A stretch of DNA of 45,300 nt from assembly GCA_028683955.1 (NCBI GenBank), contig JAQUGR010000010.1:1-45300 (forward strand), in the 5' to 3' direction. The translations under genes were made by a program, and so were the position numbers. This document shows, piece after piece, positions 16,146-22,455 of this stretch (position 1 is its first letter; each line of letters begins with the position of its first letter). This DNA is from Bacillota bacterium (lineage in GTDB: Bacteria > Bacillota > TC1). Under the pieces are notes generated by a model. The model was not told the DNA's origin, searched no databases, and saw nothing but the letters and a program-made list of their open reading frames with translations.

Positions 16146-17108
16146 ATGGCTTTAAGCATTAACAAGGAGGCTATGAAAGTAGTCAGAGCAATGATAGAAG
16201 ATAGTGAAAAAATTGGTGTTAAAGTTGTTAATATGGATTGTGGTGCAACTTTAATTGATTGTGGATTAGAAGCTAAAGGCTCATATGAAGCAGGGATTAT
16301 GTTCACAAAAGTTACAATGGGTAATACTGGTACAGTTCAATTAAGTACTTGGAAACTTGATGATGATATATCATTTAGTGCAGTTGAACTATTTGTAACA
16401 GAACCACTAATTACATGCTTGGGATCACAAATTGCTGGTTGGCAGTTAGGTGAAGGAAACTTTGCAACAATAGGTTCAGGACCGGCTCGAGCACAAGCTG
16501 TAGTTCCAACAGACATGTATTTAGATATGACACCTTATAGAGATAGAAATGATGAAGTTGTTTTATGCATACAAGATATAAAATATCCGTCAGATGAAAT
16601 AGCTAAAGAAGTGGCTGCAGCATGTAAAGTAGATGTTAAAGATGTATATCTTCTACTAGCACCTAGTGCTTGCATAGTTGGTAGCGTTCAAGTGGCAGCA
16701 AGGCTTTTAGAGCAAGTATGTCACAAAATGCATGAAAAAGGTTTTGAAGTAAGCAGTGTTGTAAATTGTAGAGGTATTGCACCTATAGCACCATTAGTAA
16801 ATGATGAAATAAAAGCTATGGGTAGAATTAATGATGCAATTTTATATGGTGGATCAACAGAGTTTTGGGTAGATGCAGATGATGTAGAATGTCAAAAAGT
16901 AGTTCATCAACTAGTTTCAAGTACTTCATCACCTTATTATCCAGAACCATTTGCTAAAGTATTTGAAGATTGTGGTTGTGACTTCTATAAAGTTGATCAT
17001 GATTTTCATTCAATTGCTCGAATTCAGCTGCAAAGCGTAAGATCCGGAAAGTGTTTTACAGCTGGTGAGATAAATAAAGAAGTTATTAGAAAAAGCTTCT
17101 TAAATTAG
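16146..17108 (+). CDS. methenyl-tetrahydromethanopterin cyclohydrolase family protein (Mch-like 1)
   Basis: 320 residues, the normal Mch length, and similar from end to end to archaeal Mch. Recognisable blocks are GATLIDCGLEAKGSYEAG (33-50), SQIAGW (94-99), the GSGPARA motif (110-116), LLLAPSACIVGSVQVAARLLEQ with Arg186 and Glu189 (the R-x-x-E pair corresponds to residues implicated in archaeal Mch catalysis), IAPIAPL, KAMGRINDAILYGGST and DFYKVDHDFHSIAR. Mch opens the methenyl bridge of a tetrahydropterin cofactor by adding water. No other methanopterin-pathway gene is nearby, so the true substrate is probably different. The gene lies directly before the E1-E2 genes. AAGGAGG is absent here; the weak site is GGGGATAAG. 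Confidence 0.88.
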   Translation: MALSINKEAMKVVRAMIEDSEKIGVKVVNMDCGATLIDCGLEAKGSYEAGIMFTKVTMGNTGTVQLSTWKLDDDISFSAVELFVTEPLITCLGSQIAGWQLGEGNFATIGSGPARAQAVVPTDMYLDMTPYRDRNDEVVLCIQDIKYPSDEIAKEVAAACKVDVKDVYLLLAPSACIVGSVQVAARLLEQVCHKMHEKGFEVSSVVNCRGIAPIAPLVNDEIKAMGRINDAILYGGSTEFWVDADDVECQKVVHQLVSSTSSPYYPEPFAKVFEDCGCDFYKVDHDFHSIARIQLQSVRSGKCFTAGEINKEVIRKSFLN

Positions 17109-17124
17109 AAAGGAGGATGTAATA

Positions 17125-18111
17125 ATGGCATTAAGTAAAGAACATCTATTAAAAGTTTACGAGGACATGTTGCTTATACGACGTTTTGAAGAAGAAGTTG
17201 AAGTATATGCAAAAAATGGAACTATACCAGGATTTATACATTTGAGCATTGGACAAGAAGCAGCACAAGCTGGGGTTGTCGATGTTTTAAAAGATACAGA
17301 CTACAAGTTCCCAGATCACAGAGGACACGGTGCAATCGTGTTATCAAGCAAACCTGAGGAAAGAAAAAGATGCATGTCAGAAATTTTCGCTAAGGCGACT
17401 GGAATCAATGGAGGTAGAGGTGGAAGTATGCACGTTCACGATCTATCAGTTAGAAACATGGGATTCAATGGCATTCAAGGCTCTACAGTTGTTACAGCTT
17501 TAGGTACAGCCTTTAATTCTGTTTATAGAAAAAATGATGATGTAACTGTAGTATTTATGGGTGATGGTACTCTAGGTGAAGGAACATGTCACGAGAGTCT
17601 TAACATGTCTGCTACCTGGAAGTTGCCTTTAGTTTATGTATTGATTAATAATCAATATGCTATATCTACTCACTACACAGAAGCTCATCCACAAAAACAA
17701 TTATCAACTTGGGGATTAGGTTATGAAGTTCCTAGTATGACAATTGATGGAAATGATATTGAAGAAGTAATTGAAGTTACACAACAAGCAGTTGACAGAG
17801 CTAGACGTGGTGAAGGTCCAACACTAATTGAAATGATGTCTTATAGATGGCAAGGTCACTTTTCAGGAGACCCTGCAGCATATAGACCAGATGGAGAATT
17901 AGAAGCTTGGAAGGAAAAAGATCCTTTAAAACTTGCTAAAGAAAAACTACAAGAAAAACATGGAGTAAGTGATGCTGAAATTCAAGCTATTTCTGATAGA
18001 GTTGAAGTTGAAATTGCTGAATATGTTAAGTTCTCATTAGAGTCTCCAGTTCCAAAACCTGAAGACGCAGTTAAATATGTGTATACTGACAGAGAAGTGG
18101 AGGGAAGATAA
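17125..18111 (+). CDS. E1-alpha of a thiamine-diphosphate 2-oxoacid/acetoin dehydrogenase
   Basis: A 328-residue alpha subunit like AcoA/PdhA. The ThDP-Mg motif runs from GDGTLGEG (146-153) to INNQYAIST (174-182). HRGHGA and GGRGGSMHVHD are typical of this family, closer to acetoin dehydrogenase in the HRGHG segment. With the beta subunit it decarboxylates or cleaves a 2-oxo or alpha-hydroxyketone substrate and transfers the acyl unit to E2 lipoate. The ATG follows AAAGGAGG. Its last base overlaps the first base of the beta gene (TAATG). Substrate cannot be assigned: the flanking Mch paralogues argue against plain pyruvate or acetoin. Confidence 0.92.
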   Translation: MALSKEHLLKVYEDMLLIRRFEEEVEVYAKNGTIPGFIHLSIGQEAAQAGVVDVLKDTDYKFPDHRGHGAIVLSSKPEERKRCMSEIFAKATGINGGRGGSMHVHDLSVRNMGFNGIQGSTVVTALGTAFNSVYRKNDDVTVVFMGDGTLGEGTCHESLNMSATWKLPLVYVLINNQYAISTHYTEAHPQKQLSTWGLGYEVPSMTIDGNDIEEVIEVTQQAVDRARRGEGPTLIEMMSYRWQGHFSGDPAAYRPDGELEAWKEKDPLKLAKEKLQEKHGVSDAEIQAISDRVEVEIAEYVKFSLESPVPKPEDAVKYVYTDREVEGR

Positions 18112-19088
18112 TGGCTAGAATAATATCATTTAGCAAGGCTCTTAACGAAGCTATGACACAAGAAATGGAACGTGATGAAAACGTTTTTATATTAGGAGAA
18201 GATGTTGCCAAAATGGGTGGCGATTTCGGTATTACAACAGGAATTTGGGAAAGATGGCCAAATAGGGCTTTTGATACAGCTTTATCAGAGTCTGCAATTA
18301 CAGGTTTATGTTGTGGTGCAAGCGTTTGCGGTCTTAGACCAGTAGCTGAATTAATGTTCGCTGATTTTATAACAGTATGTTATGATCAGTTAGTAAATAA
18401 TGCAGCTAAATTAAACTATATGTACCAAGGTGAGGCTAGTGCTCAAATGGTTGTTAGAGCAGTAACTGGTGGTGGCATAAGATGTGCTTATCATCATTCA
18501 CAATGTATTGAGCCATGGTTGATGAATATACCTGGTCTAGTAATTGTGGCACCAGCAACTCCATACGAAGCTAAAGGTTTATTAGTTGCTTCTATTAGAA
18601 ATAATAACCCTGTTGTGTTCTTAGAACATAAACACTTATATAACGTAAAAGGTGAAGTTCCTGAAGAACTATATGAAATACCTCTATATGAGGCTCATGT
18701 TGAAAGAGAAGGTACGGACATCACTATAGTTGCAGCAATGAGCATGTTGAAATTCGCTCAAAAAGCAGCTGATGAAATGGCCGCTAAAGGAATTTCAGTT
18801 GAAATTATTAATCCAAGAACAATTTTCCCATTAGACAAAGAAACAATTAAAGAGTCAGTTGCTAAAACTGGTAGATTGATTGTAGTTCAAGAAGGTCCTA
18901 AAGTAATGGGTTATGGTGCTGAGATTGGTGCTATGTTAGGTGAAGAATTATTCGAATATCTAAAAGCGCCTATCAAAAGAGTAACTTCTCTTGATACACC
19001 AGTACCTTTTGCTCCAGGAATGGAAGATTATGTCTTGCCACATTATGAGGATGTAATTACAGCTTGTAATGAAGTAATGGCATATTAA
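18111..19088 (+). CDS. E1-beta of a 2-oxoacid/acetoin dehydrogenase
   Basis: A 325-residue beta subunit like AcoB/PdhB, with a pyrimidine-binding half and a transketolase C-terminal half. Marks are LGEDVAKMGGDFG (28-40), DTALSESAI in place of the common DTPISE, CAYHHSQCIEPWLMNIPGL with the conserved HHSQ, and NPRTIFPLD followed by VVQEGP. It forms the alpha2-beta2 E1 with the upstream gene (stop-start overlap TAATG). Two Cys residues in GLCCGASVCGLRP are a local peculiarity. The next gene (E2) begins 12 bp after its stop behind AAGGAGGAAATTG. Confidence 0.92.
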   Translation: MARIISFSKALNEAMTQEMERDENVFILGEDVAKMGGDFGITTGIWERWPNRAFDTALSESAITGLCCGASVCGLRPVAELMFADFITVCYDQLVNNAAKLNYMYQGEASAQMVVRAVTGGGIRCAYHHSQCIEPWLMNIPGLVIVAPATPYEAKGLLVASIRNNNPVVFLEHKHLYNVKGEVPEELYEIPLYEAHVEREGTDITIVAAMSMLKFAQKAADEMAAKGISVEIINPRTIFPLDKETIKESVAKTGRLIVVQEGPKVMGYGAEIGAMLGEELFEYLKAPIKRVTSLDTPVPFAPGMEDYVLPHYEDVITACNEVMAY

Positions 19089-19100
19089 GGAGGAAATTGT

Positions 19101-20597
19101 ATGTCTACAATAATCGAAATGCCTCGTTATGGGGCTAACATGGATGAAGGGACTATTGCTACTTGGCTTGTTACAGAGGGAGAATCAGTAACAAAAGGTC
19201 AGGCAATTGCTGAAATAGCGATTGAAAAATTAAGCAACGAGCTTCTTGCGCCTGAAGATGGAGTGATTTTAAAATTAGTAGGTACTGAGGGTGAAACATA
19301 TGATTGTGGAACTACTATTGCCTATATAGGACAAGCAGGTGAAAATGTTGAAGAATCTACATCAGTAGAAATTGAAACATCTAATGCTGCTGATACCATA
19401 GAATTATCTAGTGATGCAACTATAATAGTTATGCCTAGATATGGTGCTAACATGGAAGAAGGCACTGTTTCAACTTGGTTCTTCTCAGATGGAGATATGG
19501 TTGAAGAAGGTGATGTTATCGCTGAAATTTCAATCGAAAAGCTTACAAATGAATTGTTGTCTCCAACTGCTGGACCTTTTTATCCTTTAGTTGATGAAGG
19601 TTCTACTGTTAAATGTGGAAAGACAATCGCTAAAATAGGTGAAGGTGATGTTGCTGAAGAAGGTGAAGTTGTTTCAAAATGTTCTCCTAGCGAAATGGAT
19701 GATGTAATAACTGGCAAGAAAGAAACTGTTTCAGTTTCTGCAGATTCTGTTGAAACGGTCACTTCTGGCTGTTCAGAACTTACACCTAAAGCTAAGAAAT
19801 TAGCTGATGAACTAGGGGTAGACGCCACGATGTTAAAAGGTACAGGTTATTGCAATATGGTTACCAGAGAAGATATTAAAAAAGCTAATGCTGCTGGTGC
19901 TTTAAGCAAAGCTGGCTCAACATCAGTTCCTATTAATAGAAAAATGACTGCTATGGAAAAAGCTATTGCGGCTGGAATGTACAAAAGTTTGCAAGAAACA
20001 GCACAAACTACTATTACTATGGATATGGATGTTGATAATTTAGTAGCCTTCTATAAGGCTAACAAAACAGATTATGCAGCTATGGGAGTTAAACTAAGTT
20101 ATACTTCAGTTATTATAAACATTGTTGGAAAAGCTTTGAAAGAGTATCCAATTATGAGAACAATTATTGATGGTGATATGTTTAAAGAACTTACTGAGAT
20201 TAATATTGGCATTGCAGTAGATATTGCTGGCGGACTTGTTGTTCCTAACATTAAAAATGCCGACAAGAAATTCTACTCAGCGGTTGCTACAGAACTTGCA
20301 GAATTAGCTAACAAGGCTAAAACTGGTAAGTTATTAGAAAATGATTTGATAGGTGGATCTTTTACAATTACTAATCTTGGAATGTTTGGAATCAAATATT
20401 TCACTCCAGTATTAAATATTGGGGAAAGTGCTATTTTGGGACTTGGAGCAATAAGAAAAGAACTAGTAGCTAAAAAAGGTGGTTTTTTGAAAAAGAAATA
20501 TATGTCATTTAGCTTAACACATGATCACAGAGTGATTAACGGTGCACCAGCTGCTCGTTTTCTAAATAGAATACAAGAATTAATTAACGAATTATAG
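19101..20597 (+). CDS. E2 dihydrolipoamide acyltransferase with two lipoyl domains
   Basis: A 498-residue E2. Two similar lipoyl domains (about 1-78 and 106-182) carry the lipoate lysines Lys43 and Lys147 in IEKLSNEL and IEKLTNEL. A Ser/Glu-rich linker leads to a peripheral-subunit-binding domain (about 225-262, LTPKAKKLADELGV). The acyltransferase core spans about 275-498 and contains SFTITNLGMFG. Its catalytic motif HxxxDG reads HRVING: His476 is kept but the Asp is Asn480. Asp normally supports the catalytic His region, so activity may be altered, though HRVxNG variants do occur among E2-like proteins as far as I recall. No E3 gene follows; the second Mch-like gene starts 7 bp later. Confidence 0.93.
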   Translation: MSTIIEMPRYGANMDEGTIATWLVTEGESVTKGQAIAEIAIEKLSNELLAPEDGVILKLVGTEGETYDCGTTIAYIGQAGENVEESTSVEIETSNAADTIELSSDATIIVMPRYGANMEEGTVSTWFFSDGDMVEEGDVIAEISIEKLTNELLSPTAGPFYPLVDEGSTVKCGKTIAKIGEGDVAEEGEVVSKCSPSEMDDVITGKKETVSVSADSVETVTSGCSELTPKAKKLADELGVDATMLKGTGYCNMVTREDIKKANAAGALSKAGSTSVPINRKMTAMEKAIAAGMYKSLQETAQTTITMDMDVDNLVAFYKANKTDYAAMGVKLSYTSVIINIVGKALKEYPIMRTIIDGDMFKELTEINIGIAVDIAGGLVVPNIKNADKKFYSAVATELAELANKAKTGKLLENDLIGGSFTITNLGMFGIKYFTPVLNIGESAILGLGAIRKELVAKKGGFLKKKYMSFSLTHDHRVINGAPAARFLNRIQELINEL

Positions 20598-20604
20598 GTG
20601 GAAC

Positions 20605-21582
20605 ATGATTAGTTTAAACAACAACGTAAAAAGAAAATTACAAATATTATTAGATAATTATGAAGCATTATCATGTAAAAGCTACAAGTTGCCTTGCGGG
20701 GCAAATATAATTGATATGGGCGTAGAGGCTAAAGGAAGCTTTGAAGCAGCTAGATTGTTTACTGAAATAAACATGGCAGACCTTGGTACTGTAACCTATA
20801 GAGATTATGTTTTAGAAGATGGACACAGCTGTTTAGCAGTTGAGGTTATGACCTCGGAGCCTATTTTGGCTCTGAGGTATAGCCAGATAGCATCTTACCC
20901 AATTGGTGATGGTATGATTGGTTCAGGACCAGGTAGAGCTGTTGCTAGAAATAAGGAAGATTATTGTTTTGATATTCCTGACAGCTACACAGATACTGAA
21001 GCTGAATTAGTTGTACTTGGTGTCCAAGGTCCTAAAATACCAGATGATAAAGTAGCTCTAAAGATAGCAGCAGAATGTAATATGAGTCCTGATAAAATCT
21101 ATTTATTAGTTCATAATAATACATCAATAGTAGCTGCTGTTCAAGTAGCAGCGAGGATCTTAGAACAAACTTTACATAAAATTATGATGCAAGAAGAAGA
21201 GAGCATTGAGTATGCCTTGGAATTTGCAAGAGGGTTTGCATTAGTTGCACCTGTCACACTTGATGATGACGAAGCAATGGGTAAAATTAACGATTCACTC
21301 CTTTATGGAGGTAGATCACAATATTGGGTTAAATGTAATAGTGATGAGGAAATCACTAGAATATTACCTAAATTAGTAACAGAATATTCAAAGGACTATG
21401 GTAGATCATTTAGGGAGCTGTATTTAGAAGCAGATAGAACATACTATAAAATGGATTTAAATATTCATTCACCTGCTAGAGTTGAAATTTTCAATATGAA
21501 TACAGGTAATATTTTCTCACAAGGAAGTATTAGGGAAGACATTATCTCCAGTAGCTTCTTTAAGAACAGAAGGAAGGTATAG
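20605..21582 (+). CDS. methenyl-tetrahydromethanopterin cyclohydrolase family protein (Mch-like 2, diverged)
   Basis: 325 residues; a paralogue of the protein encoded at 16146-17108. Shared blocks are GANIIDMGVEAKGSFEAA (32-49), SQIASY (93-98, where the first copy has SQIAGW), GSGPGRA (106-112), LLVHNNTSIVAAVQVAARILEQ with the Arg184/Glu187 pair kept, KINDSLLYGGRS and YYKMDLNIHSPAR. The LLLAPS segment of the first copy is LLVHNN here, and GSGPARA has become GSGPGRA, so the pocket differs. The two may act on successive intermediates or form a hetero-oligomer. It sits between E2 and the iron-sulfur flavoprotein gene, with 7-bp and 2-bp spacers. Confidence 0.85.
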   Translation: MISLNNNVKRKLQILLDNYEALSCKSYKLPCGANIIDMGVEAKGSFEAARLFTEINMADLGTVTYRDYVLEDGHSCLAVEVMTSEPILALRYSQIASYPIGDGMIGSGPGRAVARNKEDYCFDIPDSYTDTEAELVVLGVQGPKIPDDKVALKIAAECNMSPDKIYLLVHNNTSIVAAVQVAARILEQTLHKIMMQEEESIEYALEFARGFALVAPVTLDDDEAMGKINDSLLYGGRSQYWVKCNSDEEITRILPKLVTEYSKDYGRSFRELYLEADRTYYKMDLNIHSPARVEIFNMNTGNIFSQGSIREDIISSSFFKNRRKV

Positions 21583-21584
21583 TA

Positions 21585-22199
21585 ATGAAAGCAATAGGAA
21601 TTTGCGGGAGTACCAGAAAAAATGGTACAGATTTCGCGGTGAGACGTGCTCTAGAAATACTAGAAAAGGAGTATGGTGTAGAAACTACTTATTTTACAGT
21701 TAGAGGAAAGAAAATCAATATGTGTATACATTGTAATGATTGTGTTAGAAAAAATGCTAAGACGTGTACAATATATACTGATGATATTTCACATATTAAT
21801 GAAGAATTTTTATCAAGTGATGTAATAATTCTAGGATCTCCTATTTTTGAAATGGGTATGTCACCTCAAATGAGTGCGATTTTAAGTAGAACTAGATGTA
21901 ATTACAATGTATTAAAAGAAAATCCAAATGTATTCTATGATAAATTAGGTATGGCAATTGCTGTTGGAGGTGCAAGAAATGGTGGTCAAGAAATGACTAT
22001 CAATTCACTTCATGGTTTTTTTCATACAAATGGTATAATTCCGATTGGAGCTTCAATGGGAGTATATGCTGGAGCTGGGATTTGGAGTAAAGATACCGTG
22101 CCTTTCACTGAAGAAGTTGATGAATATGGAATTAAAAATCTTGATACATTAACTAGAAAATTAGGGGAAACTCTAAAACTTATTAAAGGCATAAAATAA
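21585..22199 (+). CDS. iron-sulfur flavoprotein (Isf) / NADPH-dependent FMN reductase family
   Basis: A 204-residue flavodoxin-fold electron carrier or reductase. The N-terminal FMN loop is GICGSTRKNGTDF (5-17). The compact cluster motif CX2CX2CX7C (Cys47, 50, 53, 61; CIHCNDCVRKNAKTC) matches the Isf family described from methanogenic archaea, which holds one 4Fe-4S cluster and FMN. LGSPIFEMGMSPQMSAILSR and VGGARNGGQE are further family blocks. It ends the operon. With no E3 gene in the cluster it could take part in reoxidising lipoamide or pass electrons from a ring reduction; both are inference. It starts 2 bp after the second Mch-like gene. Confidence 0.88.
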   Translation: MKAIGICGSTRKNGTDFAVRRALEILEKEYGVETTYFTVRGKKINMCIHCNDCVRKNAKTCTIYTDDISHINEEFLSSDVIILGSPIFEMGMSPQMSAILSRTRCNYNVLKENPNVFYDKLGMAIAVGGARNGGQEMTINSLHGFFHTNGIIPIGASMGVYAGAGIWSKDTVPFTEEVDEYGIKNLDTLTRKLGETLKLIKGIK

Positions 22200-22201
22200 A
22201 T

Positions 22202-22330
22202 TTTGATATTTGAAGGGTTAAAGTCCAAATTGAAAATACTCGATATTGATTGATGTCCTCCTTACTCGTATTTCCAACATACAGTAATGTTATTTGATAT
22301 CTAATTTAGGCTTTAATCCTTCGAAATATA
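22202..22330. repeat. imperfect long inverted repeat with internal hairpins after the operon
   Basis: GAAGGGTTAAAG (22212-22223) pairs with CTTTAATCCTTC (22311-22322), with one G-T pair, and the stem can extend outward through ATATTT/AAATAT with a one-base bulge. Inside are AAATAC/GTATTT (22234-22239 and 22268-22273) and AACAT/ATGTT (22276-22280 and 22287-22291). This could be a structured RNA or a small MITE-like remnant about 125 bp long. No coding potential is seen. Confidence 0.4.
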
Positions 22331-22345
22331 ATCCATGCTATTTAA

Positions 22346-22388
22346 AAATAAGGATTGACCATATTTGGTCAATCCTTATTTGTTTTTT
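22346..22388 (+). terminator. intrinsic terminator at the end of the accessory cluster
   Basis: A perfect 16-bp stem (22346-22361 with 22366-22381, arms AAATAAGGATTGACCA and its complement) with a TATT loop, followed by TTTTTT at 22383-22388. It separates the cluster from polA. Confidence 0.93.
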
Positions 22389-22410
22389 ACCTTAAATATC
22401 AATTTTAATA

Positions 22411-22419
22411 TGATATAAT
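22411..22419 (+). promoter_or_regulatory. extended -10 promoter for polA
   Basis: TGA-TATAAT is an extended -10; TTAAAT at 22392-22397 gives a weak -35 with a 16-bp spacer. It lies about 37 bp before the polA start, directly after the terminator of the preceding cluster. Confidence 0.55.
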
Positions 22420-22455
22420 TATTAAGATATTAATAAATGAAGTAAGGGTGAAATT

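Noticed and set aside
16146-17108. Possible cyanuric-acid amidohydrolase/barbiturase (AtzD family)
   Set aside because: Considered because of the nearby TRZ/ATZ-type amidohydrolase, but the sequence lacks the triplicated Lys/Ser motifs of AtzD and matches Mch along its whole length.
16146-21582. Evidence for methanogenesis or methylotrophy in this organism
   Set aside because: Mch-like genes alone are not enough: no Ftr, Fwd/Fhc, Mtd, Mer or Mcr gene is in the window, and all housekeeping genes are bacterial and Firmicute-like.
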